Positions 23,222 through 36,600 of a stretch of 64,000 nucleotides of DNA are shown here, one piece after another. Under the pieces are notes generated by a model that was given only the letters and a program-made list of their open reading frames with translations, did no database searches and was not told the DNA's origin. Both the position numbers and the translations under genes were made by a program. The stretch comes from Larus michahellis (Eukaryota > Chordata > Aves > Charadriiformes > Laridae): assembly GCF_964199755.1 (NCBI RefSeq), contig NC_133906.1, positions 22,133,419-22,197,418 on the forward strand. The letters run 5' to 3'. Each line of letters opens with the position of its first letter. Within the stretch, counting starts at the first letter, position 1.

Positions 23222-24984
23222 AACAGGTGATACACAGAGGCAACGTCATTCCAGTTCGGCAAAACTAGTTAAAAAACAACCTCCAGTGAGCCCGAACCCC
23301 AGCTGCTTCTCCTCTGCTCCCAGAGCTGCACCCGGCTGCGTCCCTGCCTGGGTGGACGAGTTCCTTCTCTCCTCTGCCCCGTTGCTCAGGGGGAGCCTCT
23401 GAAGCCCCGGCTCTTTCTAAAGGCAGCGAGACGGGCACGCTTCGTGCCCGGTCTCTGAATGCACGTGCGCCTTGGCTGCTGCTGGTGTTTGTGTCATAGC
23501 CCAGCCTCTGAAAAACAGACTCACGCTCTCCTCTGTCCCCTTGCCCCTTACCAGGATACGACAACTGCCGCTTGCACCTGCCACAATTATAACGCCGCAG
23601 TCGATCTATCAACAGAATGAGCTTTAGTTCAAGCTGTGAGCTCTTTGGTGCATTTCTGACCATCTTTGCTGTAATGACCTGTAGTTTTAAACTTCTTTCC
23701 TGAGAAGGAAGCTGTGAGAAGACTGTCCCCATCGAGCTCTCTGGAGCTGGTACACAAAGCGTCCCCGTCCTTGCTCGCGGTCAGGCTGCAGAGCTCCTCG
23801 GGGTGGAAGGCACTGCAGATGCTGACAGCCAGGGACTGAGCAGGAGGTGCAAACAATCTACTTTCTCTCTACTTGTGATACTTGCTTGTTGTAGCTGGAA
23901 TTTAATGCATTTGAATACACTGACAGCAGGAATTATGCTGAACTATCTCATGCTTGCGCTGGAGAATTTCCGGGTTACTTAGCGATGTTGCATAAGGTAA
24001 TAGACAATGTCATTTTTACTCGGCCATCACAAGGGGCCTTATAGAGTGTGTTATTATTGCCTTTTCATCTTCACTTCTCAAATAACATGTATATCTCAAA
24101 GCTATGAAAACCTCTTCAGGATCCGTCTAACCCAGGAACGTAAGGGAGGCAAACCGGCGAGGAAACCGGCCGGGACCCCGCAGGTTCCCCTCTGAGAACT
24201 GGAGACTGCCTGGGCTGCAGGGGCATGGGCGAAATGACTGAATGGGTGATTTGCTTGGCATCGGAATTAGATCTAAATCTGGGAATTCATCTCCCAGTCC
24301 TCAAAGGTTAGAGTACATTTTACTTCTGGATTTGCCTTCTTTTTGTCTGTGGTCCCGTCCTCTTTATAGAGGTTAGAAGGAACTGTGTCATGGAGGGAAG
24401 GGACAAGTGAATAAAATCAGAGGAATGTCCCTCGTGAACAGGATGTTTTCAGAGGCATGAGCTAAGATAGACTGGAGGATCAGTCCTTAATAAAAATTGT
24501 AGCTTGAACTTTGAGTATCAGTAACTGAAGGAGATGAAGAAGCGGCTTTGCGTTTGCATTTCACAAACTTCCTTTTCTAAATGAGGTGTCGAGACGACGA
24601 ATTTCACAAGAAGATTCAGGTAATGAAACACTGGCACACTCCAGGCTGAAAGTTATTTCCCTGGAGGGTTTTAAGATTTCAGAAACAATCCTAAGATTTG
24701 TCTGAAATTAGTTTTTCTAGGATTTCCCCGGAAAGCAACAATACAGAGGCTTGATTTTCAAATTTAGAGCATCTAACCACCTCTGACCCATTCCTTTGAC
24801 TTGGTTCTGACATTTAAAGAAATTAATTTGCTTTCAATTTGAAAAGGGTGGGAGCATGGGATACTAAGTTTGCAGTCAATGAAACCCTAAGGAAAAAATA
24901 GAAAAATAAAACTTTTTTTTACAGCAGGCTTCTCTATAGAGTCATAAACAATAATTAGCTTCTACTTATCACTTATTCGCTTGA
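23222..24984. other. non-coding stretch, no gene seen
   Basis: The minus-strand frame 23265-23732 (155 codons) lies in GC-richer DNA, has no known domain and is opposed by plus-strand frames. From 24600 on the sequence is AT-rich, with several TAAT cores. Confidence 0.6.
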
Positions 24985-25110
24985 CCTCAAAGTGTGCTAT
25001 GAAGAGGAATGTGTGATTATCACTCTAACCCAGAGGGTGACTGAGGCACAGGGAGGCAACGTGGCTGCTGGAGATGGTGCAAAAGTCAGCCCGGGGAACA
25101 CGGGTAAACC
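24985..25110 (-). mobile_element. probable ancient MIR-type (CORE) SINE fragment
   Basis: The core at 25039-25058, 'tgactgaggcacagggaggc', closely matches the antisense of the conserved MIR segment ('actgaggcacagagaggtt'). It is preceded by 'tgtgattatcac' at 25012-25023, where MIR has 'tattattatccc', and followed by a 'gctggagatggtgcaaaagtcag' pattern where MIR has 'gcccaaggtcacacagc'. The order and spacing are right but the flanks are diverged. MIR-type SINEs are very old in amniotes and survive in birds only as fragments like this. Boundaries are approximate. Confidence 0.5.
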
Positions 25111-25734
25111 GCATCCTTGGTGGAGGCCAGCCTGTCGGCGACAGGCCTACAGTCTCTTTGGAGCAGCTCCCTGGGTGAGAAACTCCCCTTCTGCCACACT
25201 GCAGACTGGATAAAAGAGCCCAACAACGAACAGCCCAACGGGGCTCAACCGACGCCAGCCGAGCCCCACAGCTTTTTGTTTACATAGCTGCAAGGTTACG
25301 TCCCACGCAGGCATGGCCACTGGCTACAATGCACCCTTCCTGCCCAAGGAGAGGCTCATTTTCGGGATAGAGTGTTAAAGGGATTCCACATGAGTAATTT
25401 TCTTAAGCCCTACTGATAATCAGGCTCACCTCAGTTTCATTAACTCTAGCCATCTATTGATAGGAAGACCTCTCTCCTCTCTCCTGCAGTCTGTCTTTTG
25501 CAATTGCAGCCATCCTTTACAAAGCTTAGAATTGATTACGCTAAATATTATGTTAGCGAACACTGGGCTGACAACCCTGTGACGCTGGCAGGCCAATATT
25601 GTTTGATTCCGCTTGAGAGTCTATTTCAGGAACTCATTGAACTGTTTTGGGACTACATCACACGCACAGCAAAAATTTACAGCAGCACACAGCAGTCAGA
25701 AAGCATTTCTAAATATTTATGCATATACACTGGG

Positions 25735-25753
25735 ACACACAAACACACACACA
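25735..25753. repeat. short CA-rich repeat
   Basis: A dinucleotide-like ACACAC tract interrupted by AAA. It is short and may be only weakly variable. Confidence 0.7.
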
Positions 25754-27400
25754 ATCAAGCCTGCAGGTTCCTGCTGTGCAACCGCTTTGCCTTCAAAGGA
25801 TTGCGAGAATCAGGGTAAAGTGACCCCTCTGCAAACGATGGCCTCCTTTCGCCAGGTTGGTTAGTCGTGTGTTGGCTTGACAGAACACAGATGATTATGA
25901 CCTGGGTACAGTTGCTGTCAAGTTTTGACCAGGCAAAGCAGGACGCTGTGGTTGAGAACACTGAAAGAACCCCCAACACCTTGCCTCATGCACGTAGCCC
26001 ACATTTCCAACCACCAAAGGCATTCTCAGAATAGGAAATCCTTTGGGAACATTTCTGCTCTTTCAGCAGAGGACTCTTCGGAGTTAACAGGCATCAATTT
26101 CAGCCCCAAGAGCCAGTCAAAACATCAAAGCTGCATACCGCCATTGCAGAGCTCATCTAGCAACAGCTGGAGAGGTCTTTAAGTACAGCTGGGCTACGTG
26201 CTTTGTTCTGTCTTCACTTACCTAATATGTAAAACACCTGGGTACTAAGTGAAAGTAAAGCTCTGGGTGGAAGGAGGAGGACTTAGAGGAGACCTCTCAT
26301 CTGATAAATGCCTGTTTTCAACTGCCCAGAGTGATTTCAGTGTTAACTCTTACTTAAGGATAGATTTTTCTGGCTTCAGAAACGTGACTGCCTGATGGGC
26401 AGTAACGGGAAGCTGAATGAGACGGGCGTACCTGAGAAGCTATCGTCACCAGGTTAGTTCCTGTTGCTGTATGTTATGAGCCGGAATCGTTCTTCTGAGC
26501 TCCTTCTAAATGTTTCAGGTTGCCTATGGGTTAATATGACCGTGTGCATGTCTACCCATCCGCCTATACCTCCCATGCATGTTTTATTTCTTGAATAGTG
26601 AACAAACGTCAAACGTCAGAAGACACATTGAAATGTTTGATTGAAATCTTAACTCATTTTGTATTATTGGAGCCAAGAGAAAAGACAGGTGTTTACTCAT
26701 TTTGTTGTGATGATGCAAAGCCTTTGATTGCGCTTTCCCAGGCACAAACTGCCACTGGGGATGAGGAAGGCTGCTCCTCCTGCCTGAGCAGAAGCGTTTG
26801 TGGCAGTGTAGGAAGTGACCTGTCGCGCAGAGATTCTGGTTCACTTCAATGCTCTGTTCTAATACGAAACCCCCAGTTACTTCAGGGTGGGTATCTTCAT
26901 TTTCTCTGTTAGTCCTTCTTGTCTCATTAACTCTGTGCGTGGCGGCTAGCCTGCCTGTCCATAAGAATGTAAACAGAAGACATAAAGCCAAGCGTGACTG
27001 AAAGAATAGGCATGGTGTTAAATTCTGTAATTTTCTTGCTGCCTGTTTCTCTTCTTGATTCCTAAAACCATTTCTCTCTTCAGCCAGGATTTTAACGAGA
27101 AAATGGCTCTCTAATTTGCACGAGACAGTTTTACTACAGTCTTCTTAAGACCTTTTAAAGAAGCAGAGGTTTGCTGGAGGCAATATTAATGAGGGACACA
27201 TGCGAGCGGTTAGAGCCTTGATTTAAAAGCTCCCCAGAATTTGTCTGGAAATAATGTGGAGATAGCAAGAAATACTAAATTAATAATTTAAACGGGCATA
27301 TTGAAAAGCTGAGGGCTGTCTTGTGGTGCTGGTGTTTAATGGAGGCAAGTAAAAGTAAACAGAGTGCTCACGGTTGTTTTTTTCAGTATTTTAATTTTGG

Positions 27401-27421
27401 TTTGTTTGTTTGTTTTTTTTT
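27401..27421. repeat. TTTG repeat running into poly-T
   Basis: Three TTTG units are followed by nine T, in an AT-rich stretch. No element boundary could be seen next to it. Confidence 0.7.
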
Positions 27422-27538
27422 AATCTACTGCCTTTTCACTTGTGAATAGTGATAAATTGTTATCACTATTTATTTTTCTGAACCTTAAGAGTAAAGAGAG
27501 TGCCATAGCTAAGATAATACGGACCTAAAGTGGCCTTT

Positions 27539-27568
27539 GGGTGGATGTGGGGGCACGGGCAGGGAGGG
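27539..27568 (+). other. G-quadruplex motif
   Basis: G runs at 27539-27541, 27549-27553, 27557-27559, 27562-27564 and 27566-27568, with loops of 7, 3, 2 and 1 bases. It opens an isolated GC-rich pocket of about 120 bases (to about 27660) inside AT-rich DNA. Confidence 0.7.
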
Positions 27569-30500
27569 AGCCGCTGTGCATCCCAGCGGCATCCCGAGGG
27601 ACCGCCCGCAGGGAACACCCGCCCCCAGGGCAGCTGCAGCCGGGGCCCTTTTCCGACCGGCAATCACCGTGATGTGAGTACGGCTACATAATCTGCAAAT
27701 GCAAAAATCTGCAATCAACAAAATTAACATAAGCTCCATGCCAAGCCATAATTAATGATGATAACAAAAAATAGGCATCAGCTTGGAAATGCAAGTGCTC
27801 ACCACTTCCAGAAAAGGTGAGTGGAAGAGAAATACGCGGTTTTAGGGGTTGCTGGTCGCAATATCAGAATTTGGAAACGCAAGTGTGAAAGGTGTATGAA
27901 GCGGTTCTGCAGACTGGCTCACAAAGCTCTGGAAAACCTGCTTCAGTTTCTTCTGCGTTCCTTCCTGTGGGTTGAAAGGGCGCCATTGCTGCGCTGGTGG
28001 AGTCACTCCAGATGACTTCTGGTTGAACTGGGAGCAGAAAAGCCTAAGTTTCTAATTACTGGGTATTAAATGTGCGTGAACTTACTTCTTCCTACAAGGT
28101 CGTGTGGTTCCAGCTCCGCTCTGTGCTTTATTCCCCCCTCCGCGTTCCCAAGCGGAGTCTCCGAGGGCTTCCTGCTGGTGTGCTGTGGTGGGAGGTTGTT
28201 TTGAAGCGAGGCTGTACAGGAGCTTCGTATTCTGAAATCCTGCTTTCTCGTTACAAAATATCTTAGTCTTTTTCATAGAGTAGCTGAAAATAAAGTAAAA
28301 ATGAGCTGGCAATGAGAACTGGCATAAAGATAACTCTGAACTATTATGGCGTGAACACCGAGACTAATGGAAGTTATGTCTAATGGAAGCCAGAAGCTAC
28401 AGCTCGGTGCAGTAGCCAGAATTTTGAGTGTGCAATAATGGTAAAAAATAAAAAATCCTTTACCCATTCAGGGAGTACCCAATGACCTGGACTGCCAGGA
28501 CTAAGAGAAGAGTCCTTGTTTGGTTGATTTTAATCCTTGCTAGTACGATCGATGATACTATTCTTAGTCATAGAAATGTGTCATCCTATTTTAAGCTTGA
28601 GTAAGCTGCGTGCCTCCATAGCAGCTTGCGCTTGTGAGTTCCAGAGAGCGGTTGCTGAAACCTGCCTCATGACTCCACTGTTGTTGTTTTATAATATTGA
28701 AATAGCAGATGCTGCAAACACAATAGATACATTGGCTAGACATTTTGGTACATTCCTGTTCATCATTTAATGAATTTAATAAATATCAAGTGTACGCTAA
28801 GGACATCACTTGTCATCTTGTTAATCAATGTAAAACAGAAGCAAGATTTTAAAGAAAACCCTGAAGCAGAGAGGATTAGATCTCCAAGACAGGACTCGAT
28901 GCAACCCCCTTGCAAAAATTCAGTCTTAAACTCATCTGTACATGGGACACTTGCTTTATTCACTCAAGAAACTAAGGCTGCACGCTGTTTGCACATCCTC
29001 CTCCTCTCTGTCATAGTGCTCTCGGTTGTGCTTTCACTTCGAAGTCGTCACCATGCCAGAGGATGTGACAATTAGGTAGGAAAGAAGCTGAAACTTCCTT
29101 CAGTCTGCTGGCGTGTCTGTGGGAAGGCTGGTAAATTAACCCATGCAATTGAGGGAAGACAAGAAAACAGTAATAAACAATTAAGAAAGGAAAAAGATTG
29201 ATGTGTGGAGAAGCGCTAGCTCCCCAGTTGGATGTGATGTGATACCACCGTCTGTTTGTCTCTGCGGAGCTTAGATGGGAATAGCTGAAGTGTCCCCGTG
29301 GTGCAGCACAGAGAGAACGTGGAGAGCAAGAGGAGCCACCACCCTCTGCTGACTGACTGCCCCGATGCAGCTGGATGGAACGTTGACACGCTCTTCTGCT
29401 CTTCCATTCACATCATTCTTCTAATTTGCAGTTAGTCATTGTGAAAGGTGTCAGAATAACACCACAAGAACAAGAAATCTCCTGTTTAATTACAGGAATT
29501 TTACAGGTTGAAAAGTGCCATTTCGAGCTGTCCTTCAGATCCAGCTTTAAGACCATCTGGAGGGTTAACGCTGTATTTAGGTCGTAGCTGTCTGCTTGCA
29601 AGCACAGGTGTGAGGTGGGGAAGGGTGAGGTAAGGGAATATTTCTGACAAGTCTCAGACACCTAATTTGGAAAGTACTCTTAGAAATATCACAAAGCAGA
29701 TCCTTGACCTTGCAACCATGGACCCGTTAGCCTGTCAACAAGAGGCATCCCAAGCAAATCCAAGAGGCTTTGCTCCTGGGCCCAGGATTCATGCTCTCGT
29801 TTTGAGAAGCAAGGAATACTACCAGCTTAAGCTCAAATCTATGAACTTTAAATGCTTTGGGGTTTCCATGCTGATTTCCTCAGCGAGCTCCTCGTGGTAG
29901 CTCCACAGAACCTTCACTGCAAGCAAGTGGAGGCATCTACTCACTGTGTCTTTCCAATGGTAGCCATGCTCATTGTCTCCAGAAGGTGAGCTGGGAACTG
30001 TTCATGACCTGCTAATTTCATATAGCATAAATAAAGAAAAGTTCTCAGACTGAAGCGGGAACAGACTACAGAGATGGAGTGTTCTGGTGTGTAACTAGCT
30101 CTTGGTCATCCCCCTGTAATAAACATCATGGCATGCTCTACTAGCCAAGGGCAGGTTCTTATCAACAGTAAGGGACAAACCTACATGCACCAAAATAAAG
30201 CTGTCAGATTGAAAGTCTTTAATGTTTTTGGCATGTCTAATTTGATCGAGAATGGAAGTTCATAGCTCTTGGGGCCTGTGCTTGCAGGAGTAACTGTATC
30301 TCTGCGCGTGTGAAAAACTGTATTCCACTTTGGAAAGTCAAAGCTGCTCCCTGCCAGCCTTCGAGCCCCACCATGCAGCTGGAATTAGCAGCTCCAGGGC
30401 TGTTTGAGAGACACTCCAGCAATATTCCTTCTGTCGCTCTCTAGACAAGAGGGGCTCTTGAGAGAGGCTCCTGCTCTTCCAGAACCAGAATGGCACAGGA

Positions 30501-33433
30501 GGTGATGGGTCTCCTTTATGCTGAGAAAAGCAGCAAATTCTTTGGGTGAGAATTAGTTTCAGCGTGAGAGTCTTTCGTGTCTTAAAAAGCAATCCCAAGT
30601 AGTCAGGCCAAATTTATACAAGCAGTGAGGTAGCCAATACTGCTAATAAATGCCCAGTGTATTCAAATCAGTGGGAGCAACCAGGAAACCTCTCTGCGTC
30701 TTTAGGCAGTTAAGGGGTTTAAGTGCATAAATTCATCCCTAACGGGTATAACACGAAGATAGTTTTCTTGAAGACTTCGAGCATATCTACATTTCCCATA
30801 GAAACCCAAACTCTTCAGCTTCTAGTGAGAGATCTATAAACACAAGAAATGTCTCATTATAACAAACCAAGTATCTTTTATAAATAGAAAAATAACTTCA
30901 CCTGGGACTGAAATTGAAGGAAATAACCACGCTGTTTCAAGCAACCTTTATTATTACTAGCTTATAGCTTCACGACTACTTTTGTACTTGTACCTTCTGC
31001 AGCTCGGGAGCACATAATTGTCATTCCTTTTCAATTGTTCCTGCTTCAGCTCTATGATTTTCCATGAGTGATATTTCTCTATTAGATTGGTGGCTTAGAA
31101 CATTCCAGATCTCACTCAGGTTAGCACCTGCCTTATTTGACTACCTACTTTTCTCCACAAATTCTATTCTAGCCCTTCTGCTCGATGATACTTAAACGTC
31201 CTGTGGGAGCCCCACCAGATTGTGCTTCACTATCCAAAAGGAGACAGAAGTGTACATTTCCATGATCCTTCTCAAATACGTTTTTTTAAAATGTTTTCCC
31301 TCCATCTGTCAATTGATTGCCTTTTATGGTGAATTTTTTTACCACCTGATTCCTTTTTGTTTATCCTAATAGGATAAAAGCTTTTTAAGGTAGCTCTCAA
31401 TTCAATGATGGATAATGGCTAAACTGGTTATTACAAAAATTATTTAATAGGTATTGCCTGTTTCTTTCTCTTTATGGTTTATCTACACAGGAAAGCCATT
31501 GCACAGCAAGGTAGAACATGAATTTAAAGCGAAGTAACTATTTCACATTAGCTTCCCACAAGGATACTGTCATCCTGCACACAGGTTTCTCTCAATCCAC
31601 TTCCAAAATTGGCTAAGAAAACTTGCATAATTGTATTCTTGCTGTGAAATGTTGTCCACATCGGGACTTAAATGTGAAACAGCTTTCCAAGCTCCTTCCC
31701 ATGATGGCAAGAACTCGTGTGCTTTCCTGGTCCCCTCCGCAGCGGTACTGGCGTGCTGCTGGGTTTATAACCTATCTCTTCTCATAACGCCCCCAAGAGC
31801 GTTGGGAGGAAGGGGAGCGCCCAGCCTCTGTCCCCAGATCGCGCAAGAGGGCTGCAGTTGAGCGGAGAGAGGAATTCAGTTTTCCCAAGTCCAAAGGTGT
31901 CTTCATCGCTGCTGGGTCTTTCTTTTACTCCACGAAAGGCCTGTAGCTCCCAACCCTGTCTGCTAAATCATAATTCCATTTATTCTTCCCAAGAGGCGTG
32001 ACTCAGCTGCGCAACAACACTGATGGATCTCATCAACTGAAGTTGTTGTTTCCTGGCAGTGACTGGCTGTGTGGCTTTGGGAGGGCTGTATGAATCCGTG
32101 TTCTCATTCACGTTCAGGGAAGGTAGAGAAAAGATCAGTGTGATGTATTTTGATTCAGATTCTCAGGGGTTTGATGCACTTGGGTATGTAAGTCCCATGG
32201 ACTTTAAATAACTTGGAGAATCTTATTTAAACAACTACGATTGCTGTTGTTTAAAATCTTGGATAGCCTGTTGTAAATCAGCTTGTTTTCCCTGTGCATT
32301 TTCCTCTCTCAGAGGAGTTGCTTTTGCATAGAAAGAGGATTCTTTAAATAAAAGCAAAAAGTCTGGTTTCTGAATACAGAGAAACTCAGCAGCCAAAACT
32401 AATATTAGGACTAAACATTGCCCTTCCAACTCAATAATGGACTAAGTGAAAAAATCCATGGAATTTTACTGAATATTAGAATTAGATGGCATTTAAATTA
32501 TGTATTGATCCATCTATCCCTTTGCCTCGCTCTAAGCAAGCGGAAGGTTCAAGATGCTTTTCATCTTGCTGCCGAAGATCTGATATCTAGAGCAAAGGGG
32601 ACCCGTTCTGCTGCCTCTTACAGAGAGCTGACAACCCCGCAAGCAAAGATGAGGTTAGGGGTCAGACGTCAGTTTACCAAAAACGCTGAATTTCAAAATG
32701 CCGATGCATTTTTTTTTTTTTTAACTCTGAAACCTTTTATCTTAATTCTTTTCCTTTCATGGCACAAATGCAACGAGAAGAAGAATCTGAAGTAATCTTT
32801 TTCTTTTTATTTGAAACGGAGGCTGGTTGACGTTGTTTCCGTTCAGAGTTGTTTCCCTGTCTTGGTCGTGATTCACTGGTTCCTGGCTCAGGGTCTGTAA
32901 CGCGCATGGAGCTTGTGGGTAGAAGCCTACCCATTGTAGACCAAAGAAGGCAAAGGTTGAATACATCAAGAGGGTTTTCCCCACAATTGCTGGTTGCTTG
33001 GGTTGGTTTTGGTTTTGTTTTAGTTTTTTTAGTTTTCCAAAGTTACTGCGAGTGTTTTCGTTAGCAGCATACTCTAACACGCAGTATATTGTATGTAGAG
33101 ACTGCCCTGCTTGCGGACAAGATGCTATTGGTTACTTTAAATCCCTAGAAGCTTTCCCAGCCTGATATGTTACTAATAATAGGAATAACCATTCCTTTCA
33201 AATATTGCCATTAATGCCTGATTTTGTTTTGCATATTGGCACTAGGGATATTAGCAGTTGCCAGATCCTCAAGGCTTCATCCGCTGTTGGAGCTGCATAA
33301 AATGTGTCGGCAGCTCCTGCATGGTCAAAACCTCCTGTTGGCACATGCCATAGGCATCTGCGGGGGCTTTCCTGCCCCTGGATGGAAGTGGGAGCTCCTG
33401 CCCACGCGGAGGGTGCCTGGGCTGCCGGGAGCA
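27569..33433. other. long non-coding stretch, no gene seen
   Basis: Nearly 6 kb of unique-looking, mostly AT-rich sequence after the 27.6 kb GC pocket. The open frames (at most 125 codons, at 32418-32795) show no family. No LINE, SINE or LTR is recognisable beyond simple T runs. Confidence 0.6.
32709..32722. repeat. poly-T run of 14 bases
   Basis: Simple mononucleotide tract. No LINE or SINE in reverse orientation is recognisable beside it. Confidence 0.85.
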
Positions 33434-33456
33434 CCCTCCCGGTCCCGGCCGGCCCC
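33434..33456 (-). other. G-quadruplex motif on the minus strand
   Basis: C runs on the plus strand at 33434-33436, 33438-33440, 33444-33446 and 33453-33456, with spacers of 1, 3 and 6 bases. It lies in a GC-rich pocket at about 33360-33480. Confidence 0.65.
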
Positions 33457-33563
33457 AGCACCGCTGCGCCCCCGTTACAGATGCAGTTTTTATATTTAGT
33501 AATTGGCTCCCAAGCAGACACAGCTAACTGCAGCTCTTGCCTCCCGCTAACAGATTGGTTGAG

Positions 33564-33611
33564 GTTTTGTTTGGTTTTTTTGTTTGGTTTTGTTTTGGTA
33601 GGTTTTTTTTT
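33564..33611. repeat. imperfect TTTGG/TTTTG low-complexity tract
   Basis: A 48-base stretch on this strand made only of G and T apart from one A, with irregular TTTTGG and TTTG units ending in nine T. Confidence 0.75.
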
Positions 33612-36600
33612 TATTATAATACCTGAGGTCTCTAACTTTGGGTAATTAAGAATCCTGGATTATTTTTATTTTAACGCCGAAAGAAAGGGTTCAGTCTGTT
33701 TGTGATAATAGTGCTGACTGACATTGTTTCAAAGCAGATTTAGAGATAAGTTTGGTCCTGACATTTAGTCAGCAGGTGGGTGTTGTTTATTGCCTAGCAA
33801 TTAGAACTTATATTAACATAATATCTCCTCAACTTCAAAAATTTCTGAGAGCTCTCCGTGAACAGATTCCCAAGAGCTCTCCCCTGCTCTCTTCCCTTTG
33901 TCTCTTCACTTTCCCACCTCCACACCCATCCACCCACCTGCCTTTAAATGTGCTGTTTCAAATTTAGAGTTCAAGAAACTTTGTTTAAGTCTAAATCATG
34001 AAAGTCATTTTCTTCTAGGGCAGAAGCAGCCCACAGCCCCTTTATTTTAAACCGAGTTAAAACCTTGCTTTTTGGTCTTCAGAAACTTTTTTCACTTTCA
34101 GTCTTTCTCTGTGAGCTCTCCACTACAGAAAATGAGTATTCGAGGAGGATGGGGCCAGTTCCCCATCTGGAAATGGTCCAGGTGCAACAAGTATTTTCCT
34201 CGCCACCCACATTGTCAGGGCTCCCTTTTCTCTCAGTATTTTCTCTGGTGTTTTTATCAGTTTATTATGGAGACACACTCATTAGTTTTATATTATATCT
34301 GCTTTTTATGAGATCGTCATATTCATTTTCACTTCTGTGCTGCTGGGTTGTCTGCAGGAGACTGTGAAAATGAGCTCGCTTGAGCTAAATATGCAATGAA
34401 GGCAGACAAATGTGAAAAATTAACTGACTAGAAAACCATGCATTGCTTTAAAGATAATTTGTAATTGATTTCAAACTCCAGTCAAAAGACACTGCTGTCC
34501 AAAGCCCAACGTTCACTACGGCTCTGTCACAGGCTTTGCTCACAAAGTTGGGTCAGGAAAACGGTAAGGATTTCTAGTGTAATAGAACAAAGATGAACGT
34601 CGTTCTCGTGCATTTTCCCCCGTGTATATCCACACGTGCACACACATCCTTAGAGCAAATTTTCATCCTTCCTTTCAACCATCTTTTTTATGCTTAAGCT
34701 CTGTCATTTTGGTATTAAGGAATAGCACGTGGTGACACTATTCTGTGGGGTTTTTTTCACCAACCCCTTGGAGTTCACTTTTTTCATCAAAGGAGACACC
34801 TTCCTCTCTTGTCTGGGAGGAGATAATTATGGGAGATAAGCACTGATCTTTCTTTTCAAACAACCAAAATTAGCGCTGGAACAAATCGGCTTTGGGGAGC
34901 AATCAGTGCCTTGCTCTGACCCTGAAGCAAACCCTGAAAGATCAAACGCCGGTTCCCTCCCCTGCAGCCATCGCCACAGCAGTCGTATGTGACTGGTTTC
35001 ATAAATGCTGCCATCCTCACCACCGACGGCAGTCACTGTGCTCGTGAGCATGGACAAGCTTGTTTACCATCAGATGCAAAATTGCTGCTCAAACCCCGAT
35101 CGTTAGGAAGAGGCTAATTGGATGGGAAAGTGATGAGGAAAAGATCAAATTCTTAAATCAAGTCAAATCCAATGAGACTGTTCTATCATATTAGTACCTC
35201 CCCCCCACTCCCCGGCAACAAAATTAAAGCAGCTTATCCCGAACGAGGGCAGCTAATTTGATGTGAAGGCTGCCAATGTACGCAGTTGCAGTGCTGCTTT
35301 GCATTAGGAGAGTGACAGGAAAGGGAGAGCCATCGCGGCGGCCGGTCCCTGGGAAGGGGGACGGCAGCATCGCGGCCGGTTCCTCTGCCAAAGTACAGGA
35401 GAGAGCGCCATTGCTCCCATGGCTGTGTGTGGTAGCAGGTAGGAGTGGTGGCTTTTTTTTTTTGTGGCAAACAGGAAAATGATCAGTTGGAACATGCACA
35501 GGCTTTTTTCAGCCTCAGCTGGAAATGAGAAAAATGGCTTCTATGCTCATTAAATAAAACGGCTCCCTTGAGGTCGGAGCCAGCTCGCTGTAACCAAAGC
35601 TCCCATACAAAGAGGTGACCACAGCCTTTATCCACCAGATAACAAGCTCAACAAGTACCTTTGCCATTTGGGCATGTTCAGTTCTCAGGAGAGCTTTACA
35701 TGAATAAATGATTACCTCTTTAGTGACTATCCAGAATTAATGATCCCCCACCTCTTTTGACAAGCGCTTCTTTTGCTATAGGTTGTGACTTGCAGCTCCT
35801 CAGAGGATGGTTGCAATTGAGGACTCCTGCAGGCTTTTGCTTTCTCCTTTTTGGATATTCCAGTAGCTCTTCCTGTGGTTGAATAGCTGAAAATACATGT
35901 ATAATTATCGTGAAGGCTAGCATTTTCAGAATAACAGCATAGAGCTGGGAGAAGAAATCCCAAATGAAAGGAAAACCATCATGTTAGATCAAAGTCATGA
36001 TCAAAATGGAGACAAAACTTTCTGGAGGTAGAAAAGTAGGATTTAATTACTGTGCATATTGGGACACTTCTTGCTTCTAGTTTTAATTAGCACCACATTA
36101 CAGTCTGAGGAAGCACCTTTGTTTAGATAATTCCATCATAAACTGAAAGTTCTGGGTGTTTACCATGTATGTCATCTTGTACGATTTCACCCACAGTTTT
36201 GTTGTCCTGAGAGATGCAAAGAGTTTGGGGAAAAGGCCCCGCATAGCCGTGGGTGGTTGGAATATCAAATGAATGTGACCCCTTAGTCCCTGGGTTTTTT
36301 ACTTCCATCAATGTAATCTGATGAGGGGTTAGAATGTCAAACTGAAATGCAACTCATTTTTCTTGTGTTTTTGTAACTTGTATTGGAAAAGCAGAGGACT
36401 GGCTCCAGGGAAAAACTTTAAGATCAAATATGAACTTTCCCAAAATTGAAGGTGTTTGGATCTTTGGTACTGTGAGAGTTATTTCTGTCACAAAGCGTGA
36501 CTGTCTCTTTTCTAAAATGACTTGATAGGTCATTAACATATCTTGAGTCTTGCTTTACTAGTATAATTCTTAAAACTTCAGTGCAAGTTTCAATGAGTAG

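Larger units (their letters stand above)
25111..27538. other. non-coding stretch, no gene seen
   Basis: Holds the short CA tract at 25735 and the TTTG tract at 27401. 'cctcagtttcattaactcta' at about 25431-25450 faintly resembles sense-strand MIR, but was too short to call. Confidence 0.6.

Noticed and set aside
23265..23732. 155-codon frame on the minus strand
   Set aside because: Low-complexity composition (rich in R, S, G, E), no family resemblance, opposed by plus-strand frames.
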